From: Chara braunii
Lineage: Eukaryota > Streptophyta > Charophyceae > Charales > Characeae
Assembly: GCA_003427395.1 (NCBI GenBank)
Contig: BFEA01000299.1
Span: 788,855 to 815,515, forward strand
Reading direction: 5' to 3'
Length of the DNA stretch: 26,661 nucleotides
In this document: in pieces, positions 8,759 to 17,735 of the stretch
How positions within the stretch are numbered: position 1 is the stretch's first letter
Layout: each line of letters begins with the position of its first letter
Notes under the pieces: model-generated
Told to the model about the DNA's origin: nothing
Databases searched by the model: none
What the model saw: only the letters and a program-made list of their open reading frames with translations
Translations under genes and position numbers: made by a program

Positions 8759-9240
8759 TGTCGCACTTTTTTCGGTTGGGCCACTTCGGGCGACCAGAAA
8801 GCCAACAGACTGTCACGCATGATTTTGTAGTTGTGATTGCAATAAATAAAGTAAATTAATTAAATAAGCAAATCCCTTCCTGTTGTGTGCGTCCGGCTTT
8901 GAGCGAGACTATTCAATTGCGGTCTTCGCCGGTCCCCGGTCTTAGGAATCTTCTATTTTGATTCAGAACAACAAGGAATCATGTAATAGATCATCAAAAA
9001 TTATGGTATGTCATGCATGTATAAACTTCGCCAATTTTTTAATTTTGAGAACTGTGACAAAATCATCAAAGAAAACAATCATCAGCGAGGACAATGCAAG
9101 AAGCAAGACTGACTAACTCGGGCAATGACAAATTTGAGTGAGGGAAGAATGATAACTCATTAAAGTCTCAGGAAGTACACATGTAGGAGGCATGAACAAC
9201 ATCAGTCAAGAGTCCTTACTCATCCCTCTGAATCTCACAC
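8759..9240 (-). mobile_element. 5' LTR of element 1 (outer edge uncertain)
   Basis: On the plus strand the sequence after the PBS and four T residues begins TGTCGCAC, so the minus-strand LTR ends GTGCGACA with the usual CA. The interior has an AT-rich part (8840-8875). No partner LTR exists in the window, so the outer end is not defined, and 9240 is a guess based on the start of an unrelated open frame. No recognisable gene lies inside. Confidence 0.55.
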
Positions 9241-9248
9241 TCAATCTC

Positions 9249-9473
9249 TCACTTTGCTGTGCGTTTCTTGTGCCTCGAGCCATGTCCCCGTACTCTCTGA
9301 GTCTGTGGCCTCTGAATATAGAGCCACCTGAACCCTGCTAGCTCATAACACTTCCATCCAAGTCCCATGATACGAAAGTCAAGCATAGCACAAAACTCCT
9401 CCCACAATGTGGGAAGATATGGTTGAGAGAAAATCCCTCGTCTCAGATGCCGAAACTCTGAATGTTTTGTCAA
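9249..9473 (-). CDS. Small unknown ORF with basic C-terminus
   Basis: An open frame of 74 codons with aromatic residues (FCAMLDFRIMGLGWKCYEL, FRWLYIQ) and a basic tail ending SRHKKRTAK. It starts near the left edge of the mitochondrial insertion, so its N-terminus may be lost. It does not match the module consensus and no family was recognised. It may be chance or a decayed ORF of the neighbouring module array. Confidence 0.25.
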   Translation of the reverse strand: MTKHSEFRHLRRGIFSQPYLPTLWEEFCAMLDFRIMGLGWKCYELAGFRWLYIQRPQTQRVRGHGSRHKKRTAK

Positions 9474-9512
9474 TGTTTCGTAATCAATTGTCGCAAAAAA
9501 GGCTCGAAGAGT

Positions 9513-9683
9513 GTGATTACTGTTGGAACATGTTTACAGGTGTCTGATAATTCAGGTGCAAAAATTGTACAGTGTATCAAAATCCTCCATCCTTTCAAAA
9601 AACAAAGAACTATTATAGGTGATACTATAATAGTGTCTTTGAAACAAACACGAATGGGTCGCAACACTCAGAACGTGCTTGTC
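9513..9683 (+). pseudogene. rpl14: Mitochondrial ribosomal protein L14 fragment
   Basis: The translation contains VSDNSGAKIVQCIKIL and then GDTIIVSLKQTR, matching the start of the uL14 family (DNSGA, then the hydrophobic CIK strand, then GD.I..S.K). uL14 lies at the subunit interface of the large ribosomal subunit. GTG at 9513 stands where the family start is expected. Only about 57 of roughly 120 residues are present. The C-terminal half is missing, and the frame runs into atp6 DNA in the wrong frame. Not functional. Confidence 0.75.
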
Positions 9684-9946
9684 ATTTTGTGGTCACCCTT
9701 GGTCTTTCATTATCTCTTTTTATTGGGCTTACTATAGTGGGATTTCAAACTCATGGACTTCATTTTTTGAGTTTTCTATTACCTCAAGGCGTACCTTTGC
9801 CACTAGCACCTTTTTTAGTACTTCTTGAACTAATTTCTTATTGTTCTTGCACACTAAGTCTAGGAATATGATTATTTGCCTATATGATGGTTGGTCATAG
9901 TTTAGTGAAGATTTTGAGTGGTTTTGCTTTGACTATACTTCTTGGG
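9684..9946 (+). pseudogene. atp6: Mitochondrial ATP synthase subunit a fragment
   Basis: The frame from about 9689 reads VTLGLSLSLFIGLTIVGFQ and then LLPQGVPLPLAPFLVLLEL, the strongly conserved membrane core of plant mitochondrial ATP6, which forms the proton path of F0. A TGA at 9869-9871 interrupts the LSLGI...LFA motif. After it the same frame continues through GHSLVKILSGFA. The essential arginine of this helix lies at the stop, so no function remains. Both ends of the gene are missing. Nearby differences from the conserved sequence fit C-to-T and G-to-A change. Confidence 0.9.
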
Positions 9947-10336
9947 TAGTTCTACCAAGTCTCTCCAGCAAGAGCCATCTGTGATAAGGAAGGGGACTGG
10001 AGGTTTGGGGTAGTCTGTGTAGAGCTTTGGCCCGAAGCTACGAACCAATTTGATTCCACCCTCATTAAACTCTCTCTCTTTCTCCTCAAGGTATCTTGAT
10101 GCTGAAACCCAGACTGAATCAAAATGCTCATGAGCCTCCTTCCCATTTTTCATATAGAGTCTCAGGTCGTGAATGGTATCACCTGCAAATCTGGTGAGGA
10201 CGACATAGATTGACAGGTCCCCTTGCCTGAAGCCAGTCGCACTGACGTAACAATACTAGACAGCATCCTTGAGAGCTATCTTGTTGAGATTGGCCAAAAC
10301 AGACTCACTGACAGAGGATGACTGGACCGAACTCAT
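9941..10336 (-). pseudogene. ORF A: fifth module copy, outside element 1
   Basis: ATG 10336-10334 opens MSSVQSSSVSESVLANLNKIA, then a TAG occurs in the segment equivalent to VRYE of copies C and D. The frame continues with SIYVVLTRFAGDTIHDLRLYM, a charged helix YLEEKEREFNEGG, the proline loop PKPPVPF and CWRDLVELPKK. PP-to-W spacing is 12 residues as in copies B and C. The C-terminus runs into the mitochondrial insertion, so its own stop is lost. It lies beyond the element 1 LTR and must come from another element copy or a related locus. Confidence 0.6.
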
Positions 10337-10631
10337 GTGTCGTTGCTAAGCGTTGGAACTGATCCAATGTCTTTGAAATAAGGGGGGGAACTGTCTAACC
10401 TGAAGTGGTCTCTGATGCAAAACAAGGAGGATGACTGAGTACCAATTGATTCTGGTTGAGAGCCTCGAGTAACCCAGACGACTAAATGTCGTTGAGGTAA
10501 TGAATCACCGAATTCTGATCACTTGATTACGGAGTGCTGAGGGAAAACTGCTAATTGGCATTTGACGCATGGAAAGCTGGCGGAATTTTCAGGGCAAAAG
10601 TCCAACAGGCAAAAATCCAACACCCTTACAC
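10337..10631. other. No gene seen
   Basis: About 300 nt between ORF A and the next minus-strand ORF. No frame on either strand is open for long and no motif was recognised. Confidence 0.5.
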
Positions 10632-10877
10632 TCACTTGAGCTTTGCCCTGGCTTGCTCCACTGTTTCTAGAAATGAACCTGTGTTGTGGAGCTTCCCCAC
10701 GAGACTGTAAAAATAAAATACATATTCTATGTGACTTTCTCTACCGATCCTCTGAACCGCATGCTCTCTCAGAATTGGCTTAAGATTTTTCATAACTTGA
10801 CCAGCCTCTGTTTCCCATCCTTCATACTTGTCTTTACTAACTTCACATTTCATCACGAGGACACCCTCTTCCTTCAT
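10632..10877 (-). CDS. Small unknown ORF, possible diverged module relative
   Basis: ATG 10877-10875 gives about 81 residues. LVMKCEVSKDKYEGWETEAG followed by a helix ending ILRE loosely resembles the V-P-K-E-R ... W ... L-x-R-E stretch of copy C, and IEYVFYFYSLVG resembles a strand. The match is by eye and weak. It lies on the same strand and just upstream of ORF A, as expected for a member of the same kind of array. It could equally be a chance ORF. Confidence 0.3.
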   Translation of the reverse strand: MKEEGVLVMKCEVSKDKYEGWETEAGQVMKNLKPILREHAVQRIGRESHIEYVFYFYSLVGKLHNTGSFLETVEQARAKLK

Positions 10878-10925
10878 GGTCTCTGTCCCATTTGTATTCC
10901 GCACAGCAGCGCTGCTTAAGACCAC

Positions 10926-12920
10926 TTGCCCTCGGCCTTACTAAAGTCAAAAAACGAGAACGAAAGCTTTGAGACGATTTCTGGGAAGTATCCTTATTGA
11001 AAATGGCCAGGATAGTCTCAAGCGAACGACTATTATTGATGGCTTTTCTAATCTATCTCTTCTCTATCTGATTGTCTTCGACGGAGTGACCACACCGATT
11101 GTTTTCCTGATCAGGTTCCGGTAATGCGCTACATACTCAATTACACTTCGTCTCTCAACAGTGTTAGGCACTCTTTCTCATCTGATCCTTTAAATGATGC
11201 AATATAGTCTGCCTCAACTTCTCTTCTCTTGCCCGGTTGCCCTTGCGGTGGGTTGCATGCCATCCACCCTCAGCTGGGTTCAGAACAGTCTCTAGGAGGT
11301 GTTCATTAGGGAGAGTCCATTACTAGTTATCGATAAACCCTCCTGCCTGATCGATACTCCCAATGGATGAGAGTGTGCCGTACAGTCTCTCGTTTGTTCT
11401 ATAGGAGTGAATGACTTGGTATTGGCGTCGGGAACTGAGAATATAAAAAGGCAATTGGCCGATTGGCCCGGGGCCTACCCAATCATTAAACACTTGCAGT
11501 CGGCACTAGGTTTTAATCTGGTGATAGCCGAAGAATAGACCAAAGGCAACTTGCGGAGGGGTATCCCCAAACTGAGTTTAAGAATGGTGATCCAGACACA
11601 GTCAAGTGATTACTTCCATCGGTCTGTCTGCTGTTAACATTCCCCCCTGAATCCAAGGTTGAGTGAGACTCACTCGCCAATAGCACAGAGACCGCCAAAC
11701 ACTGTTTTCTCATGTATAAAGCAGAGCACTAGTCAGGCTCCCTCTGTTTGTGTATAGGTCAAGGCGCAACAGAGGGCAGCCCTCAATCAACCGACAGGCA
11801 CAACGCCTCCCGCAGCGAAGACGCTTCAGGCAACACCCAACACGTCATCACAGTAGCCTCACCCCAGGTGATCCCTCCCCTTCCATACACAGTACAGGGA
11901 TCTACCAGATGTGTCTCTTATTCATATACAGAGTAGAGTAGGCCCCTAGTTGGAGATGAATACTTGCTGCATCACCAAAAACTGGCCCAGATGCTAGGGA
12001 GTGATGAGTAATTTTGTTGAGCAGATCTTTGAACACCAATTCGCCAGTACCAGTTTGGAGCTAAAAGTCGATACAGCTCCCAATAAAGGAGCAGGGGACG
12101 ACCTTAGAATGACCCTGTGACTAAAGTGAATGATACTTTTCGGTTTCCCCAACTTTCTAAAATTGTTTATAATACCAGAAGACCGAGGGTTCGTCTGCAA
12201 TTCCGACTTGTCTCATAATTTCGATAGGGTAAACGCTTGTTTTGTTAACATGATCCCATGCAGCAAAGAATACTAACCAGGGCCAGTAATGATCACTCTT
12301 ATCCCCATGCATATTGTTTCTTTTATAGGAAGCGTCATTCAACTATTACACGACATGTCTCCAGGGGTAGCCACATTCAAGGATCTCGCAGGGTACCAAG
12401 TGGGAAGAAACAACGCACGACCCTCGTTCACGCACAATGCAGAGCGTCACTGTAGACTAAGCTCGCATTTTAGACAAGCTTGTTTCATCCTTACCCACCT
12501 GAGTACCAGCGAGGCACACAGAGCTCTTACTTAGTCTCCGTCAAGCAAGAACCTAACGAGAAAGTAAGTAATCTTCTTAAGCACTCCCGCCCCATTTCCC
12601 ATCAGTTAGTAAGAGCGAGTTTAATCAGTCTACTCCTGTCCGTCCCTCCAGGGGGAGTGAGTCGATTTCGACCCACCTGATTTGGACAACTCACATCATT
12701 ACTAATTACTCAGAAAAGAAAACATGTTGAAAAGAATGAAGAGATCTCCTTTCCAAATTGAATGTTTAAAGCATAGTCTTCCTTTGATTCACTCGATTCC
12801 ACGAGGAGGTGGGCTCAACTACCCCAAGTGACCGTCGCTTAGTATGGATTAGGATAAAGGATGGAGACGAAGTGAAATAGACGGGCTTTACAAGGGGTGT
12901 GGAATCTTATCTGGCAATCC
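10926..12920. other. No recognisable gene
   Basis: Open frames here are short and unconvincing on both strands. A minus-strand stretch around 11165-11080 reads VIEYVAHYRNLI, which loosely resembles a Gag capsid segment but is flanked by stops. A plus-strand frame at 12289-12534 has no family resemblance. Probably decayed repeat DNA. Confidence 0.5.
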
Positions 12921-13053
12921 GATCACAACTTGGGAGTAAGGGTTTCTGCTGCGATTCGTTTGTGTTAAGAATACGTCACAACCTGAGAGTAAGGGTTTCT
13001 GCTGCGATTACAGCTTTACTCGCATAGACGTATTCTTAACACAAACGAATCGC
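12921..13053. repeat. Direct repeat nested with a perfect 27-bp inverted repeat
   Basis: A 35-36-nt unit ending AGTAAGGGTTTCTGCTGCG plus ATT occurs at 12921-12956 and 12975-13009. From 12951-12977 a 27-nt sequence containing CGTTTGTGTTAAGAATACG is perfectly inverted at 13027-13053, with a 49-nt spacer that includes the second direct copy. Transcribed, this would make a strong hairpin. No transposase gene is nearby. Confidence 0.9.
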
Positions 13054-13803
13054 TAAACATCGTGTTCGCTCTCATTCTAGCCTGTAGCTGCGCCAACTTG
13101 GACTTGTTATTCCGACAAGAAGATACGGGTGATAGGGGACAGTGCCGGCTGCACATGCAGGTGCGTGACATTCGTCGCGAGGTACATGCGCCTCTCTTGT
13201 GAAAGGCGCGCACCCACCAGTTGGGCATCTCGTCTCAGCAAGGGTTTTCCCCCTCACTAATACCTTGCAAGCCAGGCCCGTCCTTACTGTCTAATCATAA
13301 CACTCCCCCACTCTCGAGTTGACCTTCTTCTTACCGCACCCGTCTCTCTGCGTCCCTCACGTCCATCAAAAACTACCCACCAGTCGTGTTCAGATTACTG
13401 AGCCCCAAGCATCTTCTCTGTTGGAAGGGAGAGTGTGACAGAGGACAGGGTTCACACACAGGAAGTTGGTCATAGCTGGAGAGTGGCACCAATTTCAGGT
13501 ACGCTCATTCCTATGACAGACGAATGAGAAGTTCATGCACGCCTTGCTTGATAGTTGATGACAACAACCTCTATCATTCGCATGTCTCTCTCAGAGGTTC
13601 CCCGAAGGTCTGACTTCCCTCTCCTTTCGCTCGCATTGCTGGCACCTAGCTCACTTTACACCATTGATGTCATACAGCAACCTGGGAAAGAGGGTAGACC
13701 CTCACATATCATCGCCCCTTGTAGCAAGCACGATCGAGAGCCCCTCTCCGTCAATGCGCATCACAATTGCCCGTTGTGTGTATGCATTTCCCACTATCAT
13801 ACA
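13054..13803. other. No recognisable gene
   Basis: GC-moderate DNA with short antisense and sense open frames that show no family resemblance. No promoter or repeat structure was made out. Confidence 0.45.
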
Positions 13804-13888
13804 CAATGCCACGGTTCTCACGATGTCACGGTTCGCAAAATGTCACGGTTCACACAATGTCACGATTCGCACAATGTCACGGTTCAAG
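13804..13888. repeat. 17-bp tandem repeat, five units
   Basis: Units of the form CAATGTCACGGTTCGCA occur at 13804-13820, 13821-13837, 13838-13854, 13855-13871 and 13872-13888, each with one to four differences from that form. Head-to-tail without spacers, so this is a minisatellite and not a CRISPR array. Confidence 0.9.
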
Positions 13889-14192
13889 TGAGTGGAACAA
13901 GGTCAACTGCCCCGGTCAGTCCAAAACACTCACGTAGGTGCTTGATCTCGTCCCCCTCAAGCACGCCCTTCCTTCCCAGTGTGATAACGTCAACCAGTTA
14001 CCCACGCGTAACACGCTGCTTGTTTCACCTCATTTCTCTCTCCCTCTTGTATGCGCTGCACTGATCAGACATGAGACAACTATCTCGCAAGACCAGGTCC
14101 CCGCATGGGAGATTAACCCACGCCACTGCTCCACCACACACCCCTTAAAAAAAAGACACTCTCTCCTTGATGACCAACTGAGCTCTCGTCCA
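13889..14192. other. No gene seen
   Basis: About 300 nt between the minisatellite and the next ORF. Overlapping plus-strand frames here have no family resemblance and lie antisense to the downstream region of the 177-residue ORF. Confidence 0.4.
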
Positions 14193-14726
14193 TCAGTCGC
14201 ACGACGCGCGCACACACAGGCCCGTCTCTCTCACTTGTAACTGCCTCTTGCCTTCTCGCTGCTGACCCGAGCTGGCCTCTGACCCGTCCTCTACAGACTC
14301 GGTCGGCGGATGCTCCCTCCGCCACTGCTCCAGCCCGTGCCAAGACCGGGTCTGCGCATCGCTGGCCTCAGATCCAGCATCCGAGTCTCGGTTCAGCTCC
14401 TGCTGTTCTCTCTCGGTCGTACTCGTGGAAGTCTCTTCTTCATGGTAAGTAACAGTAACTTTTAGAGCAGCAGTTACCCCATCTCGTCGGTACCTCCGCT
14501 CGGCCCTGTTGCGAGCCTCGGTAACCACCTCCTGCACTTTCTCATCTTCCCTCATCTCCTGTTCTTTCCCTCCGTAGACGTTTATCTTTAACCTTGCCTG
14601 CCCGTCACTTTTACTGTAGCTCAGGCAGGCGTCCACTATAGCCCCCTCTTCGCACATAGGCTCCCAACTCCAGTAGAATCTCAAATGCCCTGGCCTATAC
14701 CCAATAACGCCATTGCTACGTGCCAT
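14193..14726 (-). CDS. Unknown protein, 177 aa, hydrophilic C-terminus
   Basis: ATG 14726-14724 has G at -3 and +4, a good eukaryotic context, and the frame is open to 14193. The N-terminal half looks folded (LRFYWSWEPMCEEGAIVDA, ARLKINVYG, then a helix VQEVVTEARNRAERRYRRDG). The rest is rich in S, T, E, Q and R and probably disordered. The strand-then-charged-helix layout is reminiscent of the module in ORFs A-E, but residues do not align convincingly. It is GC-rich, unlike those ORFs. A PBS-like word lies about 190 nt upstream, so it may be an accessory 5' ORF of another LTR element. No family recognised. Confidence 0.45.
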   Translation of the reverse strand: MARSNGVIGYRPGHLRFYWSWEPMCEEGAIVDACLSYSKSDGQARLKINVYGGKEQEMREDEKVQEVVTEARNRAERRYRRDGVTAALKVTVTYHEEETSTSTTEREQQELNRDSDAGSEASDAQTRSWHGLEQWRREHPPTESVEDGSEASSGQQREGKRQLQVRETGLCVRASCD

Positions 14727-14911
14727 AGCTACTTCTCCCGTGATAGCCGACGCTTGAGGCCTACGCCCGCCTACACCTCTGCAACACACTTAAGACACTC
14801 GACACGGAGCCCCAAGAATGGCAACATCACCTCCCAATCGCGACAACTCCATCCTCGTGTCAGGCACGGCTGGTCCATTGCGTGTAGCACGACATGCCCC
14901 CCTTTCTTATA

Positions 14912-14920
14912 GGGTCGCCA
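14912..14920 (-). promoter_or_regulatory. Possible PBS-like word
   Basis: The minus strand reads TGGCGACCC, of the form found where tRNAs with a GGGTCGCCA end would pair, but the match cannot be extended with confidence and no CA precedes it. AT-rich DNA follows on the plus strand as it does in the element 1 LTR. Confidence 0.2.
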
Positions 14921-14934
14921 CAAGTAGGGCTACC

Positions 14935-15943
14935 CGAGTTCTAAACGAAAAACCGTCTTTGGATCGATTAGAGAATAGATAAAATAAGATAAAATTAAAA
15001 TTAAAAGAAAGAAACAAATTCAACTAATAAGGCGAGGGCCACAACGGTCATATCACCCTCAAAGCCCTTTATTGTCAGTCGTCGGTCGCGTCGAGTCTGG
15101 TGTAAAAAAAAAACACAATTTCGACCTTGGTTCCATAATGAGTTTCCTGACGGCATTTCTCCCTCCTTCATAAGGGACTACTGGGCTTCCCCTGACGGGT
15201 ACCCACGTCCGATGGCAAGGAGGGGGTTTATGACCTCCTGCGAGGGGGTGATAGGCCTCCTACCGAAGCGGTCGCGGGCTGCCCCTCTTTTGGGGTCTTA
15301 CTGCGCGGCGTTCAGCCGGTCACTTCTGTGATACAATAAAATACGAAAGGTTAGCCGGCCTGAGCCACCAGTTCTCTATCATGGTTCATAAATGAACCGT
15401 TAGGTCCTCGCAAAAAGGACAAAGGAGGAAAATCAAGTAAGGAAATTGGTAGTAATGAGTTAATAATAATAATAATAGCAAAAAAGGAAAAAGGAAGAAA
15501 AGAGGAAAAGCACAGCGTCAACGCTGTTCGTACCACTGAATCGCTCCCGATGAAAATGACGATCCAGATAAGGGCACAGATCTGACGCGCGGCCTCTCCC
15601 CTTTTCCACTTCTCCCCTTTTCTTTTAATGGTGACTGTCGCTTCTGCACCTACCCCAGAACACGACTATAAGGGCCCAGCGTGCAGTAAAAAAGAAACAA
15701 ATCGACTATCGCTATCCCACTTCTGCACTTAGCGCAGATCATAGTTGTCAAGGCCCAACACGAGGCTGACCATGCTACCCCCTTTTCCATCACACTAGGC
15801 AACCCCGATGTCACTTCAGTTTCACAATGGTATACACTGCAAGGCAAGGTGCCGGACCTGCGCGGTACCACGGGAAAGCCCAGTATTCTGGGTCTGCTAG
15901 TCCCACACGACACTGCGGACTGGTGCCGGGGTTATGGCAATAG
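14935..15943. other. AT-rich non-coding stretch with (AAT)n
   Basis: Contains an A/T-rich tract (about 14985-15030), a GC-rich part (about 15180-15310) and an AAT trinucleotide run at 15461-15477 followed by an A/G-rich tract. No protein motif was found on either strand. It may include an LTR of the element that the 177-residue ORF belongs to. Confidence 0.45.
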
Positions 15944-16000
15944 GTGAACGGATGGACTGGTTCGCAGCGGTAAGTGAGCGGATGGACTGGTTCGCAGCGG
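15944..16000. repeat. 30-bp tandem duplication
   Basis: GATGGACTGGTTCGCAGCGG preceded by GTGAACG or GTGAGCG occurs at 15944-15970 and 15974-16000, a 30-bp period with one difference. Confidence 0.9.
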
Positions 16001-16189
16001 AGGGCCGGGACACCGCGCCCTCCGACACCGCGAGGGCCGACAACTTTATCTCGGTTAGACGCACCTTCTTATGACATTCAGGGGCCACGTCGAGTTGTCC
16101 ATATGTTAGAATCGTGGTTATACGACTCGACAAGGGTAAAAAAAATTTAAAAAAAAATTGTTTTCGTAGATAGGATCAAACGGATGGAT

Positions 16190-17735
16190 AGTATCTGAAT
16201 TGCCCCGATGATTGCACTATCATGCTTGGCATTGAGGGGTAATCGAGTGCGCAGAGCCGATGCGCTCGACACCGCTGGTCCCCGGTGAGCGGTCCCAAGT
16301 TTAGCCTCTATATCGAAGGCTTTCTTGTTGAAAGTAGCGAAGTTATGCACATCGATGGAGGCCTCGTCCACCAACTTATTTTTCATGTCTGTAGGCAGAC
16401 ATCTCAAATAAGTTGTGAGGAGTACCTGAGGGTCATATTGCACACCAGGCACCACAATCAAACGTTTTACGACGCCCATGACTTCAAGCATTGTCCGGTA
16501 TCGTTTGAACCGAGACTGAATAGTGCATCAGTGGCCTTTTGAGCCCCCTTGAGGATCATGCCACCTATTGTACACAGTCCGTACAAAGTCCTCCAATGTT
16601 TAGGCCGGGGCCCGGACATCGAAGTTCTTACCATAGCCCTGTTGCTGCACTAGACCATTCAACCATCGCGTTGCAGAGCCCTCTAAAAAGGAAGCAGCAA
16701 CTATAACTTCTTGCTCTGGTCTTGTGAACTTGTGCCTCACATAGGTAGGCACAGTCCTCACCCAGGTGTCCAGGTGCTCATCCTTTTTCTTATCGCCAAA
16801 GAAAGGATCAGGACTCAACAAGGGAATCTTGGGCATCCACTGCATGGGTTGGATTGACCCTGGTGATTGCTGCTGCATAGCCGCTGAGACAGGTTGCTGC
16901 ATGCTAACTTGAGCTTGCCCTGACGATGGGACTGTAGCTGCCACCGCCATTGATGGTACGGGAGAAGTGCTATGAACCGGACCACTAACTGTCGCTAAAC
17001 CACTTGAAGGAGGCATGCCAAACATAGGGGAAAAGGAGGGCCCTACCGGCGACGCGTTACTGAGGGACCCACAACCGAAGGGGGAGCTACAAAATACTGA
17101 GGCTTCCTCATCATTGGGCGAGGAGCATGCAATGCAGCCAAACTTTGGTTATGGCCGGCCACTAGTTCAACCAGCACTTCCTGTTGAACAACCTGCGTTT
17201 CTGCCACGCAAGGAAACGAGCGACACAATGACTAAATCGCAGGATCCAGTGTTGACTCGTCCAGTGCTTCTAGTCTTCCTAACTCCTGCCTCCTAGTTCC
17301 TAGTCTAGCTTTTCTCAATATTGCTTTTTCTCTTCTCGTTCCTGCTTCCCTTAACCGCTGCCGCAACTCATCATGAAGGGCTTTCACTTGGAGGATCTCA
17401 AAATCCTCTGGCGTGAGAGGAGACTGGTGGCTGACTTGCGAAGCAACAGACTGACTAACGGAACCCTGAGAGACACCCTGACTAACTCCTAACGAAGAGG
17501 AATGGGATAAGGCTTGTGACATGGTAGAGGTGGTAGCCATTGCGGCCTCGGCGCTGGCTGCTGCTGCCCTAGACCTCTGTAATGCCACCCTCTCCCTGGC
17601 TTCCCTCGGCAACCTCCTTTCCTCTCCTGGACCGAACTCCTGGAAAGTGATCGGTCGACTGAGAGCAGTTTTGCGAGTAACTCTAAGATCTTCCACTAAT
17701 TGTTCCTCCTCCTCACTGCTAACTGCTTCACTCAT
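16190..17735 (-). pseudogene. gag: Element 3 gag
   Basis: ATG 17735-17733 opens MSEAVSSEEEEQLVEDLRV, then a charged coiled-coil-like region and an S/Q-rich stretch (LGVSQGVSQGSVSQ). A TAG at 17234-17232 and a shift near 17040 interrupt it. A proline/glutamine-rich linker leads to a capsid-like part: DPFFGDKKKDEHLDTWV, ATRWLNGLVQQ and, after a stop at 16602-16600, TLEDFVRTVYNRWHDPQ. The W and L pattern is that of a retrotransposon Gag capsid. The last coherent piece (KAFDIEAKLGT) ends near 16290. No CCHC knuckle remains. Confidence 0.7.

Larger units (their letters stand above)
1197..9240 (-). mobile_element. Element 1: truncated Ty3/gypsy retrotransposon with extra 5' ORFs
   Basis: Reading the minus strand from right to left, the order is LTR edge, tRNA-Asp PBS, a series of small unknown ORFs, gag with a CCHC knuckle, protease, RT, RNase H and the N-terminal part of integrase. 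RT before integrase is the Ty3/gypsy order. The integrase is cut off near 1197, and no catalytic core, polypurine tract or 3' LTR follows. The outer edge of the 5' LTR (about 9240) is only an estimate because there is no second LTR to compare. Several in-frame stops and at least three frame changes show it is a dead copy. The 2.4 kb of small ORFs between PBS and gag is unusual for the group. Confidence 0.85.
9480..9949 (+). other. Nuclear insertion of mitochondrial DNA (NUMT)
   Basis: Two plus-strand mitochondrial gene pieces lie end to end, an rpl14 5' part and an atp6 middle part, each damaged. They sit between minus-strand repeats. The left edge is estimated near 9480. On the right, the atp6 reading ends at 9946 where the minus-strand module copy A begins. 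Confidence 0.8.

Noticed and set aside
9462-9871. rpl14 and atp6 as working genes
   Set aside because: rpl14 lacks its second half, atp6 lacks both ends and has an internal TGA, and the two are out of frame with each other.
12289-12534. Plus-strand ORF with LLHDMSPGVATFKDL
   Set aside because: No family resemblance and no supporting context. The overlapping antisense frame is equally open.
13804-13888. CRISPR-like array
   Set aside because: Units are contiguous with no unique spacers, and there are no cas genes. The DNA is eukaryotic.
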